Assembly: GCA_011525785.1 (NCBI GenBank)
Contig: WYBT01000020.1
Location: 22,100 to 86,099, forward strand
Reading direction: 5' to 3'
Source of the DNA: Planctomycetaceae bacterium
GTDB taxonomy: Bacteria > Planctomycetota > UBA1135 > GCA-002686595
DNA length: 64,000 nucleotides
Shown here one piece after another: positions 1 through 10,745 of this stretch (within the stretch, counting starts at the first letter, position 1; each line of letters starts with the position of its first letter). Position numbers and translations under genes: made by a program. A model generated the notes under the pieces. That model was not told the DNA's origin, searched no databases, and saw nothing but the letters and a program-made list of their open reading frames with translations.

Positions 1-42
1 CCGCCGCTCGACCCGCGCGAACTGCCTCTGTATCCGGGCTGA
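1..42 (+). CDS. C-terminal tail of an upstream gene (partial)
   Basis: Frame 1 is open from the window edge and reads PPLDPRELPLYPG before a TGA stop. Only 13 codons are visible, so no family can be assigned. It fits the end of a plus-strand gene upstream of the Hpt gene. The 139 bases that follow, up to the Hpt start, show no other coding sign. Confidence 0.35.
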   Translation, partial: PPLDPRELPLYPG

Positions 43-181
43 GCCCCGCGAATCGCGCGCTGCGCTCGGAAGAACTTTCCGATCGACGCAGCAAAACGGG
101 CGAGCGCTGGAGTGCGGGCGCGCCGCTGGACGATTTGCCTCCCGTCCACCCACGCCCCCCTTGCACCACGACACCACGCCC

Positions 182-547
182 ATGGCCGAGGCCTCATCCG
201 AGCCCGTGCTCGACCCCGCTGCTCTCCAGGCGTTGCGCGCGCTCGGAGGCGACGAGGATCCGTCGCTGTTCGTCGAAGTGATCGAGCTGTACCTCGACGA
301 CGCGCGTGCGCACGTCTCGAACCTGCGCGCGGCCCTGGCGAGCGGCGACCTGCGGCTGCTCGAACGCTCGGCGCACACGCTCAAGTCCTCGAGCGCCAAC
401 GTCGGTGCGCTGAACTTCTCGGAGTTGTGCCGCGAGCTCGAACAAGCCGCGCGCGCCGAGCGACTGCAGTCGACGCCGAGTCTGGTCGCGCGCGCCGAGC
501 GTGAGTTCCAGGCGGTGTGCGCGGCGCTCGAGGCCGCGAGAGGCTGA
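182..547 (+). CDS. Hpt-domain phosphotransfer protein
   Basis: A small cytoplasmic protein of about 121 residues, essentially one histidine-phosphotransfer (Hpt) four-helix domain. The motif HTLKSSSANVG carries the phospho-accepting His at residue 65, followed by the usual Lys, Ser and Gly. Such proteins relay phosphate between hybrid kinases and receiver domains. The ATG at 182 is used; a TTG at 161 would add seven residues. It ends 21 bases before the HDOD-receiver-GGDEF gene, whose receiver domain is an obvious candidate partner, though pairing is inferred only from proximity. No histidine kinase is visible in the window. Confidence 0.85.
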   Translation: MAEASSEPVLDPAALQALRALGGDEDPSLFVEVIELYLDDARAHVSNLRAALASGDLRLLERSAHTLKSSSANVGALNFSELCRELEQAARAERLQSTPSLVARAEREFQAVCAALEAARG

Positions 548-568
548 TTCCAGATCTCGCACTCCGCG

Positions 569-2506
569 ATGAAGGATAAGCAGTTGGACGAACTCAAGCT
601 CACAGGAGCGCTGCCCTCCCCGACGGGGGTAGGACTCGCGATTCTCGAGCTGACGCGCGGCGAGGACTACGCGATGGGCGATGTGACGCGCGCCATCCAG
701 TCCGATCCTGCGCTCACCGGCCGCATCATCAAGATCGCCAACAGCGCGGGCTTCGCCGGATCGCACGCCGTCACGAGCGTCGCGCAGGCCGCCATGCGAC
801 TGGGTGTTCGCTCGGTGCGCAACGTGGCGCTGGGCTTCACGCTCGTGAGCGGCAATCGAGGCGGCGGCTGCCCGGGCTTCGACTACGAAGGCTATTGGGC
901 GCGTTCGCTGGCCGTGGCCGTGCTCGCACAGCGTTTCGCCGAGACCTTGCGGTTGGCGGCGCCGGCCGACGCCTTCACCTGTGGACTGCTCAGCGGCATC
1001 GGCGAGCTCGCGCTGGCGAGCATTCACCCCGACCGCTATGCGCAACTGCTCGAGCAGCGCCGATCGCAACCGGAGGCCGACCTCCTGCGCCTGGAGCGCG
1101 AGATGTTCGACCTCGACCACAGCGAGCTGGCGGCGGCCATGCTGGCCGACTGGCGCTTGCCGGAGTCGTTCTGCTTCGCGGTCTCGGCCTTCGAGCGCCG
1201 CGATGCGCTCGCGGGCGCGCCGGACGAGAAGGCGCAGCGCATGACGCGTCTGCTGCGGGCGGCCTCGATCGTGGCCGAGGTGTGTTTCGTGGCGCGCTCC
1301 GCCAGCGAGCGCGACGAACAGCGCCTCGCTGAATTGCTCGCGGAACTCGAGCTCCCGCGCGAGCAGTTCGAGCGCGTGCGCGCCGAGGCGTTGCTCGAGT
1401 GGCGCGAGTGGGGGCGCGCCCTGTCGATCCCGACCGACCGCGAAGTCAAGCCGGCGGAAGTCTCCGCCGAAGCGCAGCGCGCGCTCGCGGTGCCGACCGA
1501 TGCTCAGGTGCGCGGACAGGCGCCGGAGCGCAAGGGACTGCGGATCCTGGTGGTCGACGACGACCCGGTCTCGCTGCGCGTGATCGAGCACCACCTCACG
1601 CGCGACGGCCATCAGGTGACGCGCGCGATGAACGGCCGCCAGGCGCTGATCATGGCGCTCGAGAGCGCGCCGCAGATGGTCGTGTCCGACTGGAACATGC
1701 CCGAAATGGACGGCCTGGAGCTGGCGAAGTCGCTGCGGCGCTCGAGCGAGACGCGCGCGACGTACGTGCTGCTGCTGACGGGCCGCGAGGAAGAAGATCG
1801 CGTCGTCGAGGCCTTCGACGCGGGCGTGGACGAGTACATCGTCAAGCCCTTCAACCCCAAGATCCTGCTGGCGCGAGTGCGCGCCGGACAACGCATGATC
1901 GAGCTGCGCGAGCAGGTCGAGCACGAGCGCGTCTCGCGCGACCGCCAGATGGCCGAGATGGCGGTGCTCAATCGCAAGCTCGAGGCCGCGGCGATGACCG
2001 ATGTGCTCACGCGCCTGCCCAATCGCCGCTACGCCATGCGCAAGCTCGAAGAGGAGCTCAACGCCGCGCTGGCCGGCGGGTCGCCGCTGTCGGTGATCAT
2101 GATCGACATCGACCACTTCAAGCAGGTCAACGACCGCTACGGTCACGACATGGGCGACCTGGTGCTGCGCGAGACCGCCACGGTGCTGCGCAACACGACG
2201 CGCAAGGGCGACTCGGTGTGCCGGCTCGGCGGCGAGGAGTTCCTCGTGATCTGCAGCAAGGCGTCGCTGGCGCAGTGCGCCATGACGGCCGAGCGCATTC
2301 GCGCCGCGGTCGAGGAAAACGTGATCGGCTTCGGCTTCGAGCGCGCCGTGACCGTCAGTCTGGGGGCCGCCTCGCTTGCGTGCGGAACGCAGACGGTCGA
2401 CGAGCTGCTCAAACTGGCCGATCGACGCGTGTACAGCGCCAAGGCCACGGGCCGCAACCGCGTGTGCTCGCAGGACGTTGGCCCGGGGCAGGCGCGCTCC
2501 GCGTGA
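569..2506 (+). CDS. HDOD - receiver - GGDEF protein (diguanylate cyclase)
   Basis: A 645-residue cytoplasmic signalling protein with three parts. Residues about 10-215 form an HDOD domain. Residues about 324-440 form a CheY-like receiver (ILVVDDD start, phospho-acceptor Asp374 in VSDWNMPEMDG, conserved KPF). Residues about 475-635 form a GGDEF domain. The active-site signature is GGEEF (554-558), so diguanylate cyclase activity is expected. An RxxD inhibitory I-site (RKGD) lies five residues upstream with PleD-like spacing, predicting product inhibition by c-di-GMP. The receiver-GGDEF part resembles PleD; the N-terminal HDOD is an added module. The upstream Hpt protein may phosphorylate the receiver (inference). 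Confidence 0.93.
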   Translation: MKDKQLDELKLTGALPSPTGVGLAILELTRGEDYAMGDVTRAIQSDPALTGRIIKIANSAGFAGSHAVTSVAQAAMRLGVRSVRNVALGFTLVSGNRGGGCPGFDYEGYWARSLAVAVLAQRFAETLRLAAPADAFTCGLLSGIGELALASIHPDRYAQLLEQRRSQPEADLLRLEREMFDLDHSELAAAMLADWRLPESFCFAVSAFERRDALAGAPDEKAQRMTRLLRAASIVAEVCFVARSASERDEQRLAELLAELELPREQFERVRAEALLEWREWGRALSIPTDREVKPAEVSAEAQRALAVPTDAQVRGQAPERKGLRILVVDDDPVSLRVIEHHLTRDGHQVTRAMNGRQALIMALESAPQMVVSDWNMPEMDGLELAKSLRRSSETRATYVLLLTGREEEDRVVEAFDAGVDEYIVKPFNPKILLARVRAGQRMIELREQVEHERVSRDRQMAEMAVLNRKLEAAAMTDVLTRLPNRRYAMRKLEEELNAALAGGSPLSVIMIDIDHFKQVNDRYGHDMGDLVLRETATVLRNTTRKGDSVCRLGGEEFLVICSKASLAQCAMTAERIRAAVEENVIGFGFERAVTVSLGAASLACGTQTVDELLKLADRRVYSAKATGRNRVCSQDVGPGQARSA

Positions 2507-2545
2507 CGCGCGAGAGCGCTTTCACGCGCCCACCCAGTCGCTGCG

Positions 2546-4510
2546 TCACTCGACGAACACTGGACTCGTCCACGCCATTCCGCCGTTGACCTGCACGACG
2601 CGCAGGTAGACCCAGTCGCCCGCGGCGAGGTCGGTGAGCGTCGCCGAGGCCGCGAACTCGAGCAGTCCGTCGCCGGGCAGCGAGAGCACGCGTTCGCCGC
2701 GCATCACGATGTCGATGCTCTTGATCGGCGCGGTGGCGATGATCTGGGCGAACAGGTTGGCGTCGGCGGCCTGCGCCGCGGGCAGCACGCCGCCCATGCG
2801 CGCATTGCCGACGGCGAAGCGCAGCAGGATGCGCGGACCGCTCGTGGCGTAGCAGCGGCGCGCGATGAGCGCCTGACGCACGCTCGCGCCCTCGAGCTCC
2901 TCGGCCAAGATCGCCGCCAGGCCGCCCGTCGGGTAGTGAGGTCCCTTCCACGCCAGGCCCGGATGTCCGTCGTGGCCGTCGCCGCTGCCGATCACGCCCA
3001 GGCGCCGGCCGCGCTCCAGCGCGTCGCGCACGAAGCTGCCCGGGCGCGGCGAGTGGATCACGCGCGGCGAGTCGAGCGACTCGCTCGAGCCGTGCGCGGA
3101 GCAGATCTCGACCACCGGCTCGAGCTCCTCGTCGCCGGCGACGCTCCAGTCGATCGCGATCGGGCCGCCGCCCGGATGGTGCGGGATGATGAGCGCCTCG
3201 CTCCCGCGCAGCGCCGCGCGCAGCTCGAGCGGCGTGTCGTAGCGCTCGTCGAAGGCCGAGAGCAGCGGCGTCTGCGCTCCGAAGAACACCACGTGGCGAT
3301 GGCCGCCGATCCAGTCGGTGTACTCGTAGCCCGGCAGCGCGAGGAAGCGGCCGGGACGCTGCGCCGCGCGGGCCGCGGCCACGTTGCGCTCCCACAGCGC
3401 CGGATGCTCGTCGAGGAACTCCATGCCCCAGTGGTCGTGGTCGGTCAGCGCCGCGAGATCGAGCGCCGCCACGTCGCGCGCGAACTCGAAGTAGTCCTCG
3501 GGCGAGCCGGTGCCATCGGAATCCGCAGTGTGGCCGTGCAGATCGCCCCACAGGATGCGCGGGCCGCTGGAGACCAGCAGCGGATTGGCGTTCGCCTCGA
3601 GCACACGGCCGTCGACCAGCGCGCGCACGCGCGGACGGAACACGCCCTCGGCCAGCGCGCGGCCTTCGAGCGTGATCGCGCCGCGCGCATCGGGCGCGAG
3701 CGCCACTTGGCGCGGCAGCTCGAGGCCGGGCTCGAGGTCGAGCAGCTCCAGCTCGGCCGCGGTGGGCTCGACGCGGTTCGCGCGACTGTCGAGCAGCGCG
3801 ACGCACAGCCGCACGCGGTCGTTCACGCGCGCGGTCGAAGTCAGCGTCGCCACGAGCATCGCGGCCGGCCCCGGCCTCACATCGACGCCCGGCGAGCGCG
3901 CGATCAGTCGTCGCACGCCGTCGCCGTCGCCGTCGACCGCGATGAAGAACTTGGAGTCGCGCTCGGCGTAGGGATCGGCCTTCGCCCCGGCGGGGCCGGC
4001 GCCGTACTCCAGGAGCAACTGCTCGCCCGCCGCGAGCGCGCGCCCCGCGATGCGCACGCCGAGCAACTGTTGATCGATGCTGCGCGCTTCGAGCTCGACG
4101 CCGGACGCCGTCGTGCTGACGCGCGTGTAGCCGAGCGCATTCGGATCAACGGTCTGCGGGCTCGACCACTCGAAGAACGGCGAGACTTGCAGAAACACTT
4201 CGCCGCCGACGGCCACGCCCCGCTCGCCGGCTTCGTAGACGATTTTCCACTGGCGGCTGCGGCCGGCGACCACGGAACCGTCGTCGCCCTGGTCGAGCGC
4301 GAGCCAGGCCCGGCCGCCGCCGTCGGCGGGATGCTGGAGCGCGTCGCGCGCCGCTTCGAAGGCCGACTTGATGTCGCGCCGCGCCGTGGGCGGGTCGTCG
4401 GGATGCGCGGGCGCGCTCGGCGGCGCCTGGGGGCTCGGTTCGGAGCGCTCACAGCTCGCGCACACGAGCGCTAGCGCGATGAGGGTGCGCGCCGCGCGCC
4501 AGGGGCTCAT
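2546..4510 (-). CDS. PHP/CehA-type metallohydrolase, probable lipoprotein
   Basis: 654 residues from the ATG at 4510, which overlaps the stop of the upstream glycosyltransferase by four bases (ATGA). The N-terminus is a short basic plus hydrophobic segment ending in CASC, a lipobox-like site, so attachment to a membrane is likely. The C-terminal half, from about residue 318, is a PHP-type metallohydrolase: GDLHGHT...SDG, LTDHDHW, GHRH, IPHHPGG and GDGHDGHPG supply the expected metal-binding His/Asp residues. This resembles the CehA/McbA family of PHP hydrolases. The first half, about 300 residues, looks beta-rich and is not recognised. The substrate cannot be told. Longer in-frame starts inside the neighbour are not needed. 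Confidence 0.85.
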   Translation of the reverse strand: MSPWRAARTLIALALVCASCERSEPSPQAPPSAPAHPDDPPTARRDIKSAFEAARDALQHPADGGGRAWLALDQGDDGSVVAGRSRQWKIVYEAGERGVAVGGEVFLQVSPFFEWSSPQTVDPNALGYTRVSTTASGVELEARSIDQQLLGVRIAGRALAAGEQLLLEYGAGPAGAKADPYAERDSKFFIAVDGDGDGVRRLIARSPGVDVRPGPAAMLVATLTSTARVNDRVRLCVALLDSRANRVEPTAAELELLDLEPGLELPRQVALAPDARGAITLEGRALAEGVFRPRVRALVDGRVLEANANPLLVSSGPRILWGDLHGHTADSDGTGSPEDYFEFARDVAALDLAALTDHDHWGMEFLDEHPALWERNVAAARAAQRPGRFLALPGYEYTDWIGGHRHVVFFGAQTPLLSAFDERYDTPLELRAALRGSEALIIPHHPGGGPIAIDWSVAGDEELEPVVEICSAHGSSESLDSPRVIHSPRPGSFVRDALERGRRLGVIGSGDGHDGHPGLAWKGPHYPTGGLAAILAEELEGASVRQALIARRCYATSGPRILLRFAVGNARMGGVLPAAQAADANLFAQIIATAPIKSIDIVMRGERVLSLPGDGLLEFAASATLTDLAAGDWVYLRVVQVNGGMAWTSPVFVE

Positions 4511-5529
4511 CGCTTCGGCCCCGGCCGCAGTCGATACGTCGCATGGGTCCACGCGAACGCCACTCCGCCGTACACGAAGTACAAGAGGTGCAGCGGAATC
4601 GCGCCCAGCATGAACGCGAGGCCCCGGCGGCGCGCGAACAGCCCGTACAGGCCGCGGTTGATCCACAGCACCGGCGCAAGCAGCGCCAGCGAAGCGGCGC
4701 ACCACCACGCACTGAGCCCGTGCGTGCGCATCAAGACCTGCGCGAGCGGCGGCCAGGCCAGCGCGGCGAACACGAGCACGACGCACAGCTTCTGCTTCCA
4801 CTCCAGGTTGAGGTCGCCGCCGACGTTCGGGCGCTCGATCAGAAGCCGCGTCCAGGGAATCGCCCGCTTGGTGACATCGACCGCGATCATGTCGAGCAAG
4901 CGCCAGCGCTTGAGGTGTTTGCACTGGATCTGCGGCAGCAGCAGGATCCGATGCCCCGCCGCGCGCAGGCGCATGCCGAGCTCGATGTCTTCGATCGACG
5001 GGCGGCGGTAGCGCTCGTCGAAGCCGCCCACGGCCTCGAACACGCGCTTGCGAATCGCGCCGCAGCCGGCCCAGAAGGTGCTCGCCTCGCGCGGGCCGTT
5101 GTGGTGCGTCCAGTGGTGGAGCAGGTTGCGGTACTCCGTCACCAGTCCAGGGCTCGCCGGTGAGTCGTCGTAGGAGCCGAACAGCGCCGCGGCCGAAGGC
5201 TCCGCCGCCAGCGCCGCGCGCATCTGCTCGAGCGTGCGCGGCGTGACGACGCAGTCCGAGTCGACGAACACGAGCACATCGCCGCTGGCCTGCTTCGCGC
5301 CAGCGTTGCGGGCCACGGCCGGTCCGCTGTTGCGCTCAAGGCGCAGGCAGTGGCGCGTCGCGCGCTGCGCCGCCTCGCTCGCGCGCGGGTCGCGACTGGC
5401 GTCGTCGACGCAGATCAGCTCGAACTCCACGCTCGAGGCCGCCAGGGCCGCCAGGCACAGCTCCAACTGCCCGGGGTTGTCGTGGAAGGGCACCACGACG
5501 CTCAGGCGCAACTCGGGCACGCTCGACAT
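4507..5529 (-). CDS. family 2 glycosyltransferase with C-terminal membrane segments
   Basis: 340 residues. The start SVVVPFHDN, the VDDAS loop and the DSD metal/nucleotide-sugar motif (residues 90-92) define a GT-A fold family 2 transferase. SIEDIELGMRLR in the second half fits the acceptor/base region. The last 110 residues contain about three hydrophobic stretches (around LCVVLVFAALAW, LALLAPVLWI and GAIPLHLLYFVYGG), so the enzyme is probably anchored at the cytoplasmic membrane face. It is the middle gene of a three-gene minus-strand operon: 7 bases after the HIT-like gene and overlapping the PHP lipoprotein gene by four bases. Donor and acceptor sugars are unknown. Confidence 0.9.
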   Translation of the reverse strand: MSSVPELRLSVVVPFHDNPGQLELCLAALAASSVEFELICVDDASRDPRASEAAQRATRHCLRLERNSGPAVARNAGAKQASGDVLVFVDSDCVVTPRTLEQMRAALAAEPSAAALFGSYDDSPASPGLVTEYRNLLHHWTHHNGPREASTFWAGCGAIRKRVFEAVGGFDERYRRPSIEDIELGMRLRAAGHRILLLPQIQCKHLKRWRLLDMIAVDVTKRAIPWTRLLIERPNVGGDLNLEWKQKLCVVLVFAALAWPPLAQVLMRTHGLSAWWCAASLALLAPVLWINRGLYGLFARRRGLAFMLGAIPLHLLYFVYGGVAFAWTHATYRLRPGPKR

Positions 5530-5536
5530 GTGCGCG

Positions 5537-6013
5537 TCAGCGTACGCGCGCGGCCTGGACGGACTCCAGCGCGCGGCGCAGGCGCTCGAACAACTCGCGG
5601 TGTACGCCGCTCACGTCCGCCAGCGGCGCGCTCGCGAAGTCGTACGCCGCGAACGGGTCCAGCGTGCGCAGGCGCGGGTCTTCACTGGCGAAGCGCGGGA
5701 TGCAGTGGGCGTGGAGCTCGGGCACGAGGTTGCACAGCACGAGATAGTTCACGCGCTCGGCGCCGGTGGCGGCGAGCACGGCGTCGCCCAGCGCCGCGAA
5801 GTCCGCGAGGAACTGACTGCGCTCCGCCTCGCCGAGCGCGTTCAGCGAGGGCGCGACGGGATCGGGCAGCAGCATGCAGCCGCCGGCGATGGCCTCGGGC
5901 TGCTGCTTGGCGAAGATCGCCCAGCCCGAGCGCATGCGGGCCAGCAGGGCGGGATCCGTGCCGGCGCGCAGTCGCGCGACGCGTCCGGAAATGGCGCGAG
6001 CGAGGTCGGTCAT
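5537..6013 (-). CDS. HIT-like nucleotide hydrolase/transferase
   Basis: About 158 residues from the ATG at 6013; the frame stays open to 6076. The segment NYLVLCNLVPELHAHCIPRF matches the histidine-triad (HIT) region of Ap4A-hydrolase-like proteins. The family signature is H-x-H-x-H; here the first His is Glu (ELHAH), while the second, normally the nucleophile, and the third remain. Activity is therefore plausible but may be altered. It is the first gene of the operon with the glycosyltransferase and the PHP lipoprotein. Its link to glycan work is not obvious from sequence. Confidence 0.75.
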   Translation of the reverse strand: MTDLARAISGRVARLRAGTDPALLARMRSGWAIFAKQQPEAIAGGCMLLPDPVAPSLNALGEAERSQFLADFAALGDAVLAATGAERVNYLVLCNLVPELHAHCIPRFASEDPRLRTLDPFAAYDFASAPLADVSGVHRELFERLRRALESVQAARVR

Positions 6014-6193
6014 GTGGAGCGCGAGTGTCCCGCGCGCGAGCGCCGCCGTCCATCCGCAGTACCCGGCGCGGCGCATGGAGTTGACCGCGGCTGCGGCGCG
6101 TCGAAGCGCGTGCCCGCCGCGCGCGTGAGCGGTTCGAGAAGTTGCAGCTCAAAAGGGTTGCGCCGGGCGGAGCTGCGGCCGAGGCTGGGGCCC

Positions 6194-7519
6194 ATGGCTC
6201 CGCAGGTGCACCTGAACATGAACGTCCGCGGACTGGAGATGTCCGCCACGGTGGCGATCAACGAACTCTCGGCGGAGCTGATCCGCCAGGGCCGCACGAT
6301 CTCCAAGCTCGGACTGGGGCAGTCGCCCTTTCCGGTGCCGGGCACGGTCGTCGACGCGCTGCGCGCGAACGCGGCGCAGAAGGCCTACCTCGCGGTGCGC
6401 GGGCTCGCCGAGTTGCGCGACGCGATCGCCGACTATCACCAGCGGCGCAACGGCGTGCCGGTCTCGGGCGACGACGTGCTCGTCGGCCCGGGCTCGAAAG
6501 AGCTGATGTTCGTGCTCCAGATCGTGTTCTACGGCGAGCTCGTGATCCCCACGCCCGCGTGGGTTTCGTACGCGCCGCAAGCGCAGATCGTCGGCCGGCG
6601 CGTGGCCTTCGTGGCGTGCGATCGGCGCGACGGCTGGCGACTCACGCCCGAGAAGTTCGAAGCGCTGTGCGCCGGCGATCCGCAGCGCCCGCGGCTGATC
6701 GTGCTCAACTACCCGAGCAACCCGACCGGCGCGACGCTGGCGCCCGTCGAACTCCAGGCGCTGGCCGAGATCGCGCGCAAGTACGGTTGCCTCGTGCTCT
6801 CCGACGAGATCTACGGCGAGCTGCACCACGCGGGCGAGCACGTCTCGATCGCGCGCTACTACCCCGAGGGCACGATCCTCTCGAGCGGCCTGTCGAAGTG
6901 GTGCGGCGCCGGCGGATGGCGACTGGGCACGTTCACGTTCCCCAAGTCGCTGCGCTGGCTGCTCGACGCGATGGCGACGGTCGCGAGCGAGACCTACACC
7001 ACGACCAGCGCGCCGATTCAGTACGCCGCCGTGCACGCCTTCCGCGGCGGCATGCGCATCGAGCGCTACCTCGCCTTCGCGCGCAAGATCCTCGCAGCGC
7101 TCGGCGCCGCGTGCCGCCGACGGCTCGTCGACGCGGGCGTCGACGTGCTCGAGCCGCAGGGCGGTTTCTACTTGTTCCCCGACTTCAGTGCGCACGCCGA
7201 GAGCTTGCGCGCGCGCGGCGTGCGCACCAGCCCCGAACTCGCGCGTCGCCTGCTCGACGAAGCGGGCGTCGCGCTGCTGCCCGGCTCGGACTTCGGCCGT
7301 CCGCGCGAGGAGCTCACGCTGCGCATCGCGTACGTCGACTTCGACGGCGCCAAGGCGCTGGCCAGCCTCGAGGCGCGGCCGCTCGACACGCCAGTGGACG
7401 AGCACTTCCTCGCGGTTCACTGCCACTCGGTGCTGCAGGGCGTCGAGCGCATCTGCGCCTGGCTGCGCGGTGACCTCGAGGCTTCGCAAGCGCCGCGCGC
7501 GCAGGAGTTGCGAGCATGA
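6194..7519 (+). CDS. class I/II PLP-dependent aminotransferase
   Basis: 441 residues from the ATG at 6194, chosen because the fold-type I N-terminus begins there; upstream in-frame codons overlap the divergent HIT-like gene. GQSPFPVP, the NYPSNPTG substrate/PLP loop, SDEIY and the Schiff-base lysine K235 in SGLSKWCG are all present, as is the C-terminal R in TLRIAYVD for the substrate carboxylate. It is an aspartate aminotransferase-like enzyme; the amino donor is not determined. The stop overlaps the next start by four bases (ATGA at 7516-7519), making it the first gene of a translationally coupled operon with a symporter and acetoacetyl-CoA synthetase. Confidence 0.92.
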   Translation: MAPQVHLNMNVRGLEMSATVAINELSAELIRQGRTISKLGLGQSPFPVPGTVVDALRANAAQKAYLAVRGLAELRDAIADYHQRRNGVPVSGDDVLVGPGSKELMFVLQIVFYGELVIPTPAWVSYAPQAQIVGRRVAFVACDRRDGWRLTPEKFEALCAGDPQRPRLIVLNYPSNPTGATLAPVELQALAEIARKYGCLVLSDEIYGELHHAGEHVSIARYYPEGTILSSGLSKWCGAGGWRLGTFTFPKSLRWLLDAMATVASETYTTTSAPIQYAAVHAFRGGMRIERYLAFARKILAALGAACRRRLVDAGVDVLEPQGGFYLFPDFSAHAESLRARGVRTSPELARRLLDEAGVALLPGSDFGRPREELTLRIAYVDFDGAKALASLEARPLDTPVDEHFLAVHCHSVLQGVERICAWLRGDLEASQAPRAQELRA

Positions 7520-8780
7520 ACGTCGCGCCGCCGGGACGCGGCGATGCGTGGCGTTTGCCGCTGTTCATGGCCTTGGGCGGCCTGGGCGGCGTGTGGATCG
7601 GCTGGGCCTGGGGCGGGCGTTGGAGTGCGCCGGAACTCGAGCCCTTCGTGCTCGCGGTGCGAACGCTGGGCGCGGTGTTCCTCGCGGCGCTCAAGGCGCT
7701 GATGGTTCCGCTCGTCGTGCTGAGCATGGTGCTCGGCGTGCAGCAGCTCGGGGCCGGCCGCGCCGTCGGACGCATGGCGGGCCTCACCACGCTGTACTTC
7801 GGGCTGACGACGTTGGTCGCGGTGGTGATCGGCTTGGCGCTCGTGACTTGGATTCACCCAGGCGCGTCGGGCGCGGCCGAGCTCGCGCGCGAGGCCGTCA
7901 ACGTCGAGCGCGTCTCCGCCTGGCAAGCCATCGCCGACGTCGTGACCGGCATGTTTCCGCCCAACTTGGTCGACGCCGCGGCCCGCGGCAACGTGCTCGG
8001 GCTGATCGTGGCGAGCCTGGTGTTCGGTCTCGCGCTCAGCCGCACCTGCGCGCCGGACTCTCCGCTGATCGAAGCACTGAGCGCGATCAACCGCGCGCTG
8101 TTCATCGTCGTGCACTGGGTCGTGGCGCTCGCGCCGATCGGCGTCGGAGCGCTCGTAGCCGATCGACTCGGACGCGCGGGCGGCGGCGAAGCGGTTTTCG
8201 CCGAACTGCAGCGACTCGTCGGTTACTCGCTCACGGTGCTCACCGGCCTCGCCGTGCATGCCTTCGTGGTCTTGCCGGCGATCTTGTGGCTCTTCACGCG
8301 CCGCAATCCGCTGCGCTACTTCCTCAACGTCTTCGAAGCGCTCGCGACGGCCTTCGGTACAGCTTCTTCGGCGGCCACGCTCGGCGTGACGCTGCGCTGC
8401 GTGGTCGAGCGCAACAGCGTCTCGCGCAAGTCCGCGGACTTCGTGCTGCCGATCGGCGCGACGGTCAACATGGACGGCACGGCGCTGTACGAAGCCGTCG
8501 CGGCCGTGTTCATCGCGCAGACGCTGGGTGTCGAGCTCGACCTCGTCGGTCTGGGCGTCGTCGCGTTGACTGCGACGCTGGCCGCCGTCGGCGCCGCCGC
8601 GATTCCCGAAGCGGGGCTGGTGACGATGGTGCTCGTGCTCCAGGCGGTCGGGCTTCCGGCCGAGGGCGTGGGGCTGCTGCTGGCGGTCGACTGGGTGCTC
8701 GATCGCTTCCGAACAGCGCTCAACGTGTGGGGCGACACAGTGGGGGCGGCGGTGATCGACGAAGTCGCGGTGAAGCGCGC

Positions 8781-8784
<4 letters not shown>
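7516..8784 (+). CDS. dicarboxylate/amino acid:cation symporter (DAACS family)
   Basis: 422 residues, strongly hydrophobic with about eight membrane segments plus two re-entrant loops expected for the GltP/DctA fold. The diagnostic stretch SSAATLG, a conserved Asn, LPIGATVNMDGTALY and FIAQ match the substrate- and Na+-binding core of this family, including the NMDGT motif. It should import a C4-dicarboxylate or acidic/neutral amino acid using a Na+ or H+ gradient. It overlaps both neighbours by ATGA, so it is made together with the aminotransferase and acetoacetyl-CoA synthetase; the imported amino acid may be the transaminase substrate (inference). Confidence 0.93.
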
Positions 8785-10721
<1,937 letters not shown>

Positions 10722-10745
10722 GCGCGGCGGCCGCCGGCGCGAGCG

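Noticed and set aside
194..2146. Long minus-strand frame of 650 codons
   Set aside because: It lies antisense to the HDOD-receiver-GGDEF gene, is Arg/His/Glu-rich and matches no family; GC-rich codon bias keeps it open.
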